Source of the DNA: Candidatus Anaeroferrophillacea bacterium
Lineage (GTDB): Bacteria > Desulfobacterota > Anaeroferrophillalia > Anaeroferrophillales > Anaeroferrophillaceae
NCBI GenBank assembly: GCA_016933675.1
Contig: JAFGAM010000075.1
Location: 1-64,000 of the forward strand
Direction: 5' to 3'
Length of the DNA stretch: 64,000 nucleotides
Part shown: one piece after another, positions 10,353 through 19,787 of the stretch
Numbering within the stretch: the first letter of the stretch is position 1
Layout: each line of letters begins with the position of its first letter
The notes under the pieces: model-generated
What the model was told of the DNA's origin: nothing
Databases searched by the model: none
What the model saw: the letters and a program-made list of their open reading frames with translations, nothing else
Translations under genes and position numbers: made by a program

Positions 10353-11528
10353 ATGTTCACCGAGTTCTTCTACACCCTCAGGCACCACCGGGTGCCGGTA
10401 ACCACCACCGAATGGCTCACCCTGCTGGAGGCCATGCAGCAGGGCTTCGCCGGCAGCAGCCTGGTGGGATTCTACCATCTCGGCCGCTCACTGTTGGTAA
10501 AGTCGGAATCGTACTACGACCAGTATGACATCGCCTTCCGCGACTACTTCACCGGCCTCGAAGTACCGGAAAAGGTATTCGACGAGCTGCTGCGCTGGCT
10601 CAGCGAGGAAACCCTGAAACTTGACCCCCAGGGGGTGAATCTCGAGTCGTTGCCGCGCTACGACTGGGAGACCATCCGGCGGATGTTCGAGGAACGACTC
10701 AAGGAGCAGACCGAACGCCATAACGGCGGCAGCCGCTGGATCGGCACCGGCGGGACGTCGCCCTTCGGCCACAGCGGCGTGCATCCCGGCGGCATCCGGG
10801 TGGGTGGCGAAGGACACAATCAGAGCGCCGTCAAGATCGCCGCCGAGCGCCAGTTCCGCAACTACCGCAAGGACCTGACCCTGGACACCCGGCAAATCAA
10901 GGTGGCGCTGAAAAAGCTCCGTCACCTGCGGCGCACGGGTACGCGGCTGGAACTGGATATCGAGGAAAGCATAGACAAAACCTGCCGCAACGCCGGTGAG
11001 ATAGAGCTGGTGTTCCACCCGGAACGCAAAAACGACGTCAAGCTGCTCCTGCTGATGGACGCCGGCGGCTCCATGCTGCCCTACGCCCGGCTCGTCAACC
11101 GACTGTTCTCGGCCGCCGATTCACTGAACCACTTCCGGGATTTCAAGCACTTCTATTTTCACAACTGCATCTACGACTACCTGCGCACCAGCATGGTCGG
11201 CGGCGAGCGGATGGCCACCGCCCACATCCTCGACACCTTCGACAGCTCCTACAAGGTCATCGTCGTCGGCGATGCCCATATGGCACCCTTCGAGCTGTTC
11301 ATGGAACACGGCATCATCGATTACTACGATTCCAACGACACCGCCGGCATCGTCTGGCTGCAGCGGCTGGAGCAGCACTTCCGCAACATCGTCTGGCTCA
11401 ACCCGATGCCGCCGCGCGCCTGGCGCCATCCCACCATCAGCGCCGTGGGTCAGGTGTTTCCCATGTACCATTTGTCGCTGGCGGGCATCGAGGAGGCGGT
11501 CGCGGAGCTCACCCGCCTGACCCACTGA
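10353..11528 (+). CDS. VWA domain-containing CoxE-like protein
   Basis: Follows the MoxR gene; VKLLLLMDAGGSMLPYARLVNRLFSAA MIDAS-like motif; HNCIYDYL...WLNPMPPRAWRHP typical of CoxE-like proteins. Confidence 0.82.
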   Translation: MFTEFFYTLRHHRVPVTTTEWLTLLEAMQQGFAGSSLVGFYHLGRSLLVKSESYYDQYDIAFRDYFTGLEVPEKVFDELLRWLSEETLKLDPQGVNLESLPRYDWETIRRMFEERLKEQTERHNGGSRWIGTGGTSPFGHSGVHPGGIRVGGEGHNQSAVKIAAERQFRNYRKDLTLDTRQIKVALKKLRHLRRTGTRLELDIEESIDKTCRNAGEIELVFHPERKNDVKLLLLMDAGGSMLPYARLVNRLFSAADSLNHFRDFKHFYFHNCIYDYLRTSMVGGERMATAHILDTFDSSYKVIVVGDAHMAPFELFMEHGIIDYYDSNDTAGIVWLQRLEQHFRNIVWLNPMPPRAWRHPTISAVGQVFPMYHLSLAGIEEAVAELTRLTH

Positions 11529-11684
11529 GAAGCCGAAGCGGGTGTTTCCCGAGGGGCGCGGACGGCGAGGATCAAGCGACCGCAGGCGAGTACGCGGAGA
11601 ATGATAACGGGCAAGGGATGATGAAATGATCGTTTCCTGACGTTCCGCGGACCAGAAAAAAATTTTTGCGGTCAAGCATTGTCT

Positions 11685-11820
11685 TGATGGACTCGTAAAA
11701 AATCCCGATCCACCTCTCCTGTTAACATATTATAATCATTGACATATTCTAAATTTACTGCTTGTATTTTTTGGTGATTAATGGTCTACTATACAATCAT
11801 TTCAACTTACGACGCCATCA
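11685..11820. mobile_element. MITE-like 136-bp element with imperfect 14-bp terminal inverted repeats
   Basis: Left TGATGGACTCGTAA (11685-11698), right TTACGACGCCATCA (11807-11820; reverse complement TGATGGCGTCGTAA, 12/14); AT-rich interior. Confidence 0.5.
11739..11767 (+). promoter_or_regulatory. Sigma70-like promoter: TTGACA-N17-TTGTAT
   Basis: -35 TTGACA 11739-11744, 17-nt spacer, -10 TTGTAT 11762-11767, inside the AT-rich convergent intergenic region. Confidence 0.4.
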
Positions 11821-12555
11821 TTTCCTGAATCCCGACAGATTGTCGATCAGACGTATGATGCCGCGAACGATACGCACCTCACGACGGCTCATGCCGGCAC
11901 GGCCGAAGAGGCGGCGGACGTATTCCATCAGGTGAACGGCGTTATCGCCGTCGAAGAAGCCGGCGGCGGTCAGGGTCTCCTGCATGTGGCCGTACATGCC
12001 CTCCAACTCGCGCTGATCGGCGGCGGGGCCTGCGGGCCGCGCCCGGGGCGGCGGGTTCGCGGTGCGGAAAAGCTCGTAACCGTAGAGCAACACCGACTGG
12101 GACAGGTTGATGGAACCGCAGGCGGGGTTCACCGGCACACTGGAAAGCACATGGCAGGCGCGCCGAGCCTCCCGGTCGAGGCCGAAATCCTCGCGCCCGA
12201 ACAGCAGCGCCACCGGCTCTTCCGGCCCGCGTTCATGCACCTTGCCGGCGATTTCCGCCGGTGAAAAGACCGGGCTGACATATTTTCCCTGCCGCGAGGT
12301 GGTGCCGACAATGAAGGTAAAAAGCGTCAGAGCCTCGGCGAGGGTATCGTAACAAACGGCGCTTTCAAGGATATCCTCGGCGCTGCACGAGCGCCGCCGC
12401 GCCCGCTCGGTCAGGTGATCGCAGCGCGGCGCCACCAGCAGCAGCCGGTTAACGGCGAAGTTCTTCATCGCCCGGGCGACGGCGCCGACGTTCTCGTCCA
12501 GTTTCGGCTCCACCAGGACGACGGCGATATTGTCAAGTGGCCGGGGTTCGATCAT
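11818..12555 (-). CDS. trmJ: tRNA/rRNA 2'-O-methyltransferase, TrmJ-like (SPOUT family)
   Basis: IAVVLVEPKLDENVGAVARAMKNFAVNRLLLVAPR; LLFGREDFGLDREA; SINLSQSVLLYGYELF. Confidence 0.85.
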   Translation of the reverse strand: MIEPRPLDNIAVVLVEPKLDENVGAVARAMKNFAVNRLLLVAPRCDHLTERARRRSCSAEDILESAVCYDTLAEALTLFTFIVGTTSRQGKYVSPVFSPAEIAGKVHERGPEEPVALLFGREDFGLDREARRACHVLSSVPVNPACGSINLSQSVLLYGYELFRTANPPPRARPAGPAADQRELEGMYGHMQETLTAAGFFDGDNAVHLMEYVRRLFGRAGMSRREVRIVRGIIRLIDNLSGFRK

Positions 12556-12699
12556 CGTCCGCGCACCACCCGCAGCCGGAAACCCCGGTTTCAATACTCA
12601 TCGACTTCCCCTCCGGTATCATCGGCATGGTCTCCAGTCGTAGCCGTCGTTTCCCGTGTCTGCCACCAAGAGCCGCGGCTCCATCGGCGTTCCGTTGCC

Positions 12700-13191
12700 C
12701 TAATCCAGGTCCAGTTCCGCTTTGCAGCGGTTGCAGCGCGTCGCGCCGCGGAATACCCGGTTGCCGCAGGACGGACAGACATAGCGCGTTTCCTCGTCTC
12801 GCACCCACTGTTCGGTGCCCACTGCGCGCCAGTGTGGAATGGCACGCAACATAACCTTTTTCCCCACGGTCATGGGAAAGGTTTCGATGTGTTCGCAGGG
12901 AAAGTCGCGGCATTCGTGGCAGCCGGCATACCCCTTCGCCTCGACGCAGTCGCGGATGGCGCATTGCCGGCAGTGTAAAAAACGTTCTTCCGCCAGGCAG
13001 CCGTCACAGCGGATATCGTCGACGGTCAGGTTTTCACTGCCGGGCAAAGTACCCTTCCCGACGACACCGCCCCGATAGAGTTTTACCAGCGCCTCCTTGA
13101 ACTTCTGGTTGTCCTCACGGTCGGCGATGAGAATGGCGCAGACACCGCAGTAGAGCCCGCAGGGGGCGAGCCAGTCGAGATTCACGGTCAT
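12700..13191 (-). CDS. DUF3795 domain-containing cysteine-rich protein
   Basis: APCGLYCGVCAI..., CDGCLAEERFLHCRQCAIRDC, C-terminal CPSCG...CNRC zinc-ribbon-like motif. Confidence 0.8.
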   Translation of the reverse strand: MTVNLDWLAPCGLYCGVCAILIADREDNQKFKEALVKLYRGGVVGKGTLPGSENLTVDDIRCDGCLAEERFLHCRQCAIRDCVEAKGYAGCHECRDFPCEHIETFPMTVGKKVMLRAIPHWRAVGTEQWVRDEETRYVCPSCGNRVFRGATRCNRCKAELDLD

Positions 13192-13207
13192 GACAATTCC
13201 TTTCCAT

Positions 13208-13498
13208 TCATTCATCGGCGTAGTTGCGGAGGTGGGGGGACCGGCATCGCCGCCAAAGTCGATGCCCTGCCACTCCCCGATGGTTTTGATACAACGCCAC
13301 CGTCGCCCGGCATTCCTTCATGATCGTGATGACCCTCTCATCCAGACAGGAACGCAGGAAGGCATTCATCGGCCCCTGGTCGCCGGAATCGTAAAAATCG
13401 AGCATCAACCGATTGAAATCAATCTGTTTGGCTGCCGGCAGATTTATTGCCGGATAGCCGTGCCGCAGCAGGAAACCGTTCACGACGAAACGGCCCAT
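13208..13498 (-). pseudogene. Fic-domain C-terminal remnant
   Basis: MGRFVVNGFLLRHGYPAINLPAAKQIDFNRLMLDFYDSGDQGPMNAFLRSC resembles the Fic region after the HPFxxGNGR loop; the catalytic motif is absent and an in-frame TAA lies just upstream. Confidence 0.5.
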
Positions 13499-13728
13499 GA
13501 GTTGGTTGACATCGTCCGGTTATCGAACATATCATCCATCGGATCGGGGATCACCTTTTTTTCTGTCATCTACCGTCCGCTATGCTATATTCAGGAAGAT
13601 ACAACCACCGCCGAAACACGACAGGATGGAATGACACCGTAACCCTTCCGGATTCGCGGCACGAAAATGCCGCGGAACACCACCATCATCGTTACGGTGC
13701 CGGCCCGCACCCGGTACGGTGAGTATCC

Positions 13729-14121
13729 ATGTCCCCAATCAGTTCCCGCATCATTGCCTTCATCGCCGGCCGGCGGCGGAGCTTCGGCGATGCCGGTCGC
13801 GGCGTCGTCCTCCTGGTAGGGAGCCAGAGGAACGCCCAAATCCACCTGGCGGCCACGGTACTGGTAATCGTTGCGGGATTCGGTCTCGACATCGACCGCC
13901 GCGACTGGGCCCTGCTGGCGGCGGCCATGGCCCTGGTATGGCTCGGCGAGGCTCTGAATACCGCGGTGGAACTGCTGGCCGACGCCGTTTCCCCGGCCCA
14001 CCACCCGCTCATCGGCAGCGCCAAGGACGTCGCCGCCGGCGGCGTCCTGCTCGCCGCCGCCGCCGCGGTGGGCATCGGCCTGCTGGTATTCACACCGTAC
14101 CTGGCGGCGCTGTGCCGCTGA
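13729..14121 (+). CDS. Diacylglycerol kinase / undecaprenol kinase (DgkA family)
   Basis: GEALNTAVELLADAVSPAHHPLIGSAKDVAAGGVLL is the family signature. Confidence 0.88.
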   Translation: MSPISSRIIAFIAGRRRSFGDAGRGVVLLVGSQRNAQIHLAATVLVIVAGFGLDIDRRDWALLAAAMALVWLGEALNTAVELLADAVSPAHHPLIGSAKDVAAGGVLLAAAAAVGIGLLVFTPYLAALCR

Positions 14122-14210
14122 CCCCCTCCGGCGACATCACCCGGCACCGCGACCATCCCGGCCCACGCCATTCCGGACCATGCCAACCGGTTTTGCTCCC
14201 GGCCGCTTAT

Positions 14211-14804
14211 CTACTTCGCCTTTTTCCCGCCGCTCACGGCAAACAGTTTCGGCCGCCAACGATGCATGTCGGCCGCGAAAACCCCGCCGGCGACAAACCG
14301 GACATCCTCGACCGAATAGAATGCTTTCGGATTGCAACGTTTGATATGTTCGGTCACGTAAGGCAGTTGCGAACGCATGATCACCATGAAAAGCAGGTGC
14401 ACCGGACCGGTGGAACCCTCCGCCTCGACCACGGTAACACTGAAATTACCGGCACGCAGAAATTCGATCAACGATGATGCGTCGCGGGCGGTAATGACCC
14501 GGACGATGACCTTGCCCATGGCAATCTTCCCTTCGATGGTGATGCCAATATAGTTGCCGACGGCGAACCCGAGCGCATAGGCAAAGTAGTTGATCACGCT
14601 GGTCAGGTTGTTCATGATCTGACCGATGGCCAGCAGCCAGATCAGGATCTCGAAGAAACCGAGAACCGGTGCCAGAACCCTCATCCCCCGGGAAACCAGG
14701 ATGATCCGGAGCGTACCCAGGGTTACATCGAGAATCCGCGCCAGGCAGATAAGCAGCGGCACGATTATCCAGGTGAAAACGGGAGTGTTGAGCAGATCGT
14801 CCAT
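14211..14804 (-). CDS. DUF2179 / UPF0316 membrane protein
   Basis: ARILDVTLGTLRIILVSRGMRVLAPVLGFFEILIWLLAIGQIMNNL... C-terminal DUF2179-like domain. Confidence 0.8.
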   Translation of the reverse strand: MDDLLNTPVFTWIIVPLLICLARILDVTLGTLRIILVSRGMRVLAPVLGFFEILIWLLAIGQIMNNLTSVINYFAYALGFAVGNYIGITIEGKIAMGKVIVRVITARDASSLIEFLRAGNFSVTVVEAEGSTGPVHLLFMVIMRSQLPYVTEHIKRCNPKAFYSVEDVRFVAGGVFAADMHRWRPKLFAVSGGKKAK

Positions 14805-14933
14805 GAGTGTGTTCTCAGCCGTCGGACCCGGCGGGGCGGATACCGGACAGTCCCGGCCCCCGCAGGAAAAAGGAATTTCCCGACCGGTGCCGGCACACTT
14901 CACACGGCTTCCGCGCGCCCGGTCATCGGGGTT

Positions 14934-15737
14934 TCAGCCACGGGCAGCGGCGGCGGCGCGCTGCTGACGGCGGATTTCGAAAAGAACCACCGCGGCGGCG
15001 GCGGCGACGTTGAGTGATTCCAGCGGCCGCTGAAACGGGATGGTGAGCAGCAGATCGCAGTTTTTGCGCACCAGCGGCCGGATACCCCGGTCTTCGGAAC
15101 CCATGACCACCACCAGCGGCAGGTCGAGATCGACGTCGTAGAGCGGCGTTCCGCCTTCGGCCACAGTACCGGCAGTCCAGAATCCCCGCTCGCGGCACCC
15201 TTCCAGCGCCCGGACCAGGTTCTTCACCCGACAGAAACGCAGATACTCGATCCCCCCGGCCGCGGTCCGGGTGACCACCGGCGTAATGCCGACGGTACGC
15301 CGTTCGGGCAGCAGGACGCCGGAAACCCCGGCGGCAGCGGCACAGCGCAGCAAGGCACCGAGATTGCGTGGGTCGGTTACCTCGTCAACCGCCAGCAGCA
15401 ACGGCGGCCCGGCGACGTTGAACCCGGAGGACAGCACGACCGGAACCGGCGTCAGAATCTTTTCCAGGGGTTCGAAAGCCACCGGCATGACCCGGGCGGC
15501 AACACCCTGGTGACGGTCGGTAGCGGCCAGGCGGGAGAGCGCGGCATGGGGAACGATCTTGACCGGAACCCGGAGATGCTCCGCCCGGACCACAAGAGGC
15601 CCGATTCGGGCGGAGGGGGATTCCTGGACGTAGAGAACGGCAACGGAGCGGCCGCCGGCCTGCAACAGTTCGGCCACCGCATTGACCCCGGAGACAATAT
15701 CCCCGCCGTCGGTCTCAGCGCCGAAGTCGTGCGGCAC
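14934..15737 (-). CDS. rlmB: 23S rRNA (guanosine-2'-O)-methyltransferase, RlmB/TrmH family
   Basis: VSGVNAVAELLQAG...LLAVDEVTDPRNLGALLRCAAAAGVSGVLLPERR...VVVMGSEDRGIRPLVRKNCDLLLTIPF; GTG start overlapping the upstream gene end. Confidence 0.87.
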   Translation of the reverse strand: MPHDFGAETDGGDIVSGVNAVAELLQAGGRSVAVLYVQESPSARIGPLVVRAEHLRVPVKIVPHAALSRLAATDRHQGVAARVMPVAFEPLEKILTPVPVVLSSGFNVAGPPLLLAVDEVTDPRNLGALLRCAAAAGVSGVLLPERRTVGITPVVTRTAAGGIEYLRFCRVKNLVRALEGCRERGFWTAGTVAEGGTPLYDVDLDLPLVVVMGSEDRGIRPLVRKNCDLLLTIPFQRPLESLNVAAAAAVVLFEIRRQQRAAAAARG

Positions 15738-15744
15738 CGCGATC

Positions 15745-16287
15745 CTACTCGCCGTTCTGGTCTGATTTGAACAGACGGAAATTGACGACCTTATCCCACA
15801 GGCCGGGAGACGTTTGAAAGCGATCGACGGGTGCCGCGGCCTCCAGCCGCGGCGCCGGACGACCGTCGGGACCCACCGCCGGCGGCGCCGAACGGTAGTT
15901 GTCACGCTGTTTCTGCAGGGTTTCCCGTTCGGCTTCGAGGCCGACCACCACATTCCAGATATCGTCGGCCCGGGTCTTGTCATGCTCGGCAATGGCCGCC
16001 GCCAGGCCGTTCATGTCGGCAATGGAACGGTCGAGGGTGTGCAGGCGGTCTTCCAGATCCATCAGGTTCAACCGGTCGGTTACCTGGTTGATCCGCGCCT
16101 CCATCCCGTTTGCCGCCTTCAGGGCGGCGGTGAGATGGTCGACCTTCGCGCCCAGCTTCGCCGTCCAGCAGGCCAGCAGGCCCACCAGCACGAGGACAAT
16201 GACCAGGAATCCGGTCATCCAGGCGGACGATCCGCGGCGGCTCTTTTCGATGATCGGCTCGGCGGCCGCAGTTTCGGGGGCAGTCAT
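15745..16287 (-). CDS. Hypothetical single-pass membrane coiled-coil protein
   Basis: One TM (AWMTGFLVIVLVLVGLLACW) followed by a charged helical region; adjacent to rlmB. Confidence 0.6.
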   Translation of the reverse strand: MTAPETAAAEPIIEKSRRGSSAWMTGFLVIVLVLVGLLACWTAKLGAKVDHLTAALKAANGMEARINQVTDRLNLMDLEDRLHTLDRSIADMNGLAAAIAEHDKTRADDIWNVVVGLEAERETLQKQRDNYRSAPPAVGPDGRPAPRLEAAAPVDRFQTSPGLWDKVVNFRLFKSDQNGE

Positions 16288-16741
16288 GGGTATCGGGCTC
16301 CTTCGCGGTGAATATGCCGGGGCTCCAACACCATCCCGCGAACCGCGGGCACCCGGCAACGGCAACGATACAGCGGGGTTACAACCTTCACCCCGTCATC
16401 GTTGGTTATCATATCACCGCGTTCATTGACAACAGAAAAAGCGTTCGCCAACGCGTCCCGGTAGCCCCGCCAGGGAAATTTTTACCGAAATTGACCGCCA
16501 TACACTGCCGCGGACGAGAGAAACACTTGCATACCGTCACGTAACATGACACATGACACACATCACCCATGATCGCGTCATGCAGGCACAAAATGGTGTC
16601 CGGGCCTTCGAGAGTATTGAAAACCGCGGGCAAATGTGCTAGCTCTACCACTTCAGTCAGGAACCCGGCTGCCACCCGGCCGGTGCTGACTCCGTTGCGG
16701 GCCGCCGCCGCCCGGCGGCACATCTTGAGGAGCAGAGTGTC

Positions 16742-17920
16742 ATGGAAGAATTTCGCCGTATCAAGCGTCTGCCGCCCTACGTCTTCGCCATCGTCAACGA
16801 ACTGAAAACGGCGGCCCGGCGGAGCGGCGAGGACATCGTCGACCTCGGCATGGGCAACCCCGATTTGCCGACCCCCCAGCACATCGTCGACAAGCTGGCG
16901 GAGGCCATATACAACCCGAAAAACCACCGCTACTCGGTATCCAGGGGAATCGAGAAACTGCGCCTGGCAATGGCCAACTGGTACCGCCGGCGCTACGATG
17001 TCGAACTGGACCCCGAACGGGAGATCGTCGCCACCATCGGCGCCAAGGAAGGCCTCTCCCATCTCGCCCTGGCGGTGATCAATTCCGGCGATGTCGTCTT
17101 CGTACCCTCGCCGGCCTACCCCATCCACCCCTATTCGGTGATCATCGCCGGCGGTGACCTGCGTTCCATCCCCCTGGCCCCGGACCGCGACTTCTTCGAG
17201 GACCTGCAGATGGCCACCAAGCTCACCTGGCCGCGACCGAAGCTGGTGATCATCAGCTACCCGCACAACCCGACGACCCAGGTGGCGGATCTCGACTTTT
17301 TCAAGCGGATGGTGGACTACGCCCGCGAGAACGGGATCTACATCGTCCACGACTTCGCCTACGCCGACCTCACCTTCGACGGCTACCGGGCACCATCCAT
17401 CCTCGAGGTGGACGGTGCCAAAGACGTGGCGGTGGAGTTTTTCTCGCTCTCCAAGAGCTACAGCATGGCCGGCTGGCGGGTGGGCTTCTGCTGCGGCAAC
17501 GAGCGCCTGGTTCAGGCCTTGACGCGGCTGAAGAGCTATCTCGACTACGGCATCTTCCAGCCCGTCCAGGTCGCCGCCACCGTCGCCCTGAACGCTGACC
17601 AGTCCTGTGTCAAGGAGATTGTCGATATCTACCAGAATCGCCGCGACACCCTCTGCGACGGCCTCGAACGGGTCGGCTGGCCGGTGGAGAAACCGAAGGG
17701 AACGATGTTCCTCTGGGCGAAGATCCCCGAACGTTTCGGCGGCATGGGCTCGCTGGAATTTTCCAAGCTGATGATCCAGGAAGCGAAGGTCGCGGTATCT
17801 CCCGGCATCGGCTTCGGCGAATACGGCGACGACTACGTCCGCTTCGCCCTGGTGGAGAACGAACACCGCACCCGCCAGGCAATCCGCGGGATAAGGCAGA
17901 TGCTCCAGCAGCACGAGTAA
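16742..17920 (+). CDS. Aminotransferase class I/II, alanine transaminase (AlaC-like)
   Basis: [22 protein letters not shown]...[12 protein letters not shown]...[11 protein letters not shown]...[13 protein letters not shown]. Confidence 0.87.
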   Translation: MEEFRRIKRLPPYVFAIVNELKTAARRSGEDIVDLGMGNPDLPTPQHIVDKLAEAIYNPKNHRYSVSRGIEKLRLAMANWYRRRYDVELDPEREIVATIGAKEGLSHLALAVINSGDVVFVPSPAYPIHPYSVIIAGGDLRSIPLAPDRDFFEDLQMATKLTWPRPKLVIISYPHNPTTQVADLDFFKRMVDYARENGIYIVHDFAYADLTFDGYRAPSILEVDGAKDVAVEFFSLSKSYSMAGWRVGFCCGNERLVQALTRLKSYLDYGIFQPVQVAATVALNADQSCVKEIVDIYQNRRDTLCDGLERVGWPVEKPKGTMFLWAKIPERFGGMGSLEFSKLMIQEAKVAVSPGIGFGEYGDDYVRFALVENEHRTRQAIRGIRQMLQQHE

Positions 17921-17947
17921 CGGCTTCATAACACCGCCACCCATTGC

Positions 17948-18043
17948 TGATGGCGGCGTAACAACTTTCTTTGGTTGCACCGCTGAATGACTCACCACGG
18001 CGGACGGTAACGCCGTATTCCTCGGGTTTTGATGGACTCGCAA
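17948..18043 (+). repeat. Dispersed intergenic repeat copy (TGATGGCGGCGTAA ... TGATGGACTCGCAA)
   Basis: Shares TGATGGCGGCGTAACAAC, TTGCACCGC and TGATGGACTCG modules with sites at 11685 and 26850; internal ACGGCG...CGCCGT dyad. Confidence 0.6.
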
Positions 18044-18059
18044 AAACTCGAATTAATGA

Positions 18060-19397
18060 TTGAAAGAGCCTTTCATGAATAAACCATGGGCAGCGATACA
18101 TGTCGGTCTCATCGGCCTCGGCACCATCGGCACGGGCGTCGCCCGGGTGCTGCACGAAAACACCGAGGTTATCTCGCGGCGGCTCGGTACCCGGCTGGTT
18201 TTAAAGACCATCGCCGACCTCGACATCACCACCGACCGCGGCATCGATACCACCGGCATCCGCCTGACCACCGATGTCAATGAACTGTTCACCGATGAAC
18301 GGATCGACATTGTCATCGAGCTTATCGGCGGCTACGAACCGGCCCGCACCTTCGTCGAACGGGCGCTGGCCGCCGGCAAACACGTGGTCACCGCCAACAA
18401 GGCGCTGCTGGCGAAACACGGCAACGAACTCTTCGCCGTCGCGGCCGAGAACGGCGTCGATCTCTACTACGAGGCCAGCGTCGGCGGCGGCATCCCGATC
18501 ATCAAGGTGATGCGCGAGGGCCTACCGGCCAACCGGATCAAATCGCTCAGCGGCATTTTGAACGGTACCTGCAACTACATCCTGACGAAGATGTCGCAGG
18601 AAGGCGGGGCCTATGCCGACGTTCTCGCCGAGGCTCAGGCACTGGGCTACGCCGAGGCCGACCCCACCTTTGATGTCGAGGGCATCGACACCGCCCACAA
18701 ACTGTCCATCCTCACCGCCCTCGCCTTCGGCCGCCCAATCGACTACGACGGCGTGTACTGCGAAGGCATCAGCGACATCCAGCCGCTGGACATCGCCTTC
18801 GCGCGGGATTTCGGCTACGTCATCAAACTGCTGGCCATCGCCCGCATGGTGGAGGATAAAATCGAGTCCCGGGTACATCCGACGATGATCCCCGCGGACC
18901 ACATGCTGGCCAAGATCGACGGTGTCTTCAACGCCGTCTACGTCGACGCCGACCGTCTCGGCCCCAGCCTTTACTACGGCCGCGGCGCCGGCATGGATCC
19001 CACCGCCAGCGCGGTGGTGGCCGATATCATCGACATCGGTCGCAATATGCAGACTGAGGGCAGCCGCCGCATCCCCGACCTCGGCTGGCAGCCGGGAGCG
19101 GTAAGTGAGTTGCCGTGCCGCCCCATCGCTGACATTACCACCAATTACTACTTGCGTTTCACCGCCCGCGACCAGCCCGGGGTGCTGTCGGCCATCGCCG
19201 GGATTCTCGGCGACAACCAGATCAGCATCGCCTCGGTGATCCAGGAGGGGCGCTCCGACGACGGCAGTACGGTACCCATCGTCATGCAGACCCACCCGGC
19301 CCGCGAGCGCAACCTGAAGCGGGCACTGGCGGAAATCGACCGGCTGCCGGCAATCACCGCCCCGACGGTAATCATCCGCATGGAGAATGCTCTCTGA
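18060..19397 (+). CDS. hom: Homoserine dehydrogenase with C-terminal ACT domain
   Basis: HVGLIGLGTIGTGVARVL; VTANKALLAKHG; SLSGILNGTCNYILTKM; ACT region DQPGVLSAIAGILGDNQISIASVIQEG. Start could be 18075. Confidence 0.93.
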   Translation: MKEPFMNKPWAAIHVGLIGLGTIGTGVARVLHENTEVISRRLGTRLVLKTIADLDITTDRGIDTTGIRLTTDVNELFTDERIDIVIELIGGYEPARTFVERALAAGKHVVTANKALLAKHGNELFAVAAENGVDLYYEASVGGGIPIIKVMREGLPANRIKSLSGILNGTCNYILTKMSQEGGAYADVLAEAQALGYAEADPTFDVEGIDTAHKLSILTALAFGRPIDYDGVYCEGISDIQPLDIAFARDFGYVIKLLAIARMVEDKIESRVHPTMIPADHMLAKIDGVFNAVYVDADRLGPSLYYGRGAGMDPTASAVVADIIDIGRNMQTEGSRRIPDLGWQPGAVSELPCRPIADITTNYYLRFTARDQPGVLSAIAGILGDNQISIASVIQEGRSDDGSTVPIVMQTHPARERNLKRALAEIDRLPAITAPTVIIRMENAL

Positions 19398-19535
19398 CGG
19401 CGTCTCCCGACCGGCTTGCCGTCGCCGTTTCAAAAAGCAGGAAGATCTTCGGCACGAAATATGTGCGGCACTTGATTGCAGCAATTTTCGTGGCTATATT
19501 GTTAGCAATCCCATACTTTTTTGCACGGTAAAAAC

Positions 19536-19787
19536 ATGAACGATCAGACCCCCGCACCAACCCGCCCTTTAAGTACCATCCACAGCGGCTGCCGCTGTCG
19601 GGTCGTCCGCCTCGACGGCGGCCCGAACATGACCCAGCGCCTGGACAGCATGGGGCTGAGGATCGGCAGCATTGTCAACAAGGTGAGCAACAACCCCTTC
19701 CGCGGCCCGGTGGTGTTCCGCATCGACCAGACCGAACTGGCCATCGGCTATGGTATGGCCAGCCGCATCATGGTCGAGGAGATCTGA
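19536..19787 (+). CDS. feoA: FeoA family ferrous iron transport protein
   Basis: RLDSMGLRIGSIVNKVSNNPFRGPVVFRIDQTELAIGYGMASRIMVEE; immediately upstream of feoB. Confidence 0.85.
   Translation: MNDQTPAPTRPLSTIHSGCRCRVVRLDGGPNMTQRLDSMGLRIGSIVNKVSNNPFRGPVVFRIDQTELAIGYGMASRIMVEEI

Noticed and set aside
9479-11528. MoxR-VWA pair as a phage-defence or ternary-system module
   Set aside because: No additional components (vWA-MoxR-associated proteins, nucleases) nearby; ordinary MoxR/CoxE pair is the simpler reading.
11650-11673. GACCAGAAAAA...TTTTTGCGGTC terminator-like dyad
   Set aside because: Imperfect (9/11), short loop and 120 bp from the nearest stop; too weak to call as a feature.
16544-16570. 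ACATGAC x2 heptamer near 16544
   Set aside because: Only two units; too short to include in the heptamer-array family.
16600-16700. Possible tRNA-like stretch (GTGCTAGCTCTACCAC)
   Set aside because: Could not build acceptor, D, anticodon and T arms; no GTTCGANTC-type T loop.
16409-18043. 544-aa ORF on - strand
   Set aside because: Antisense to the AlaC-like aminotransferase; no conserved motifs.
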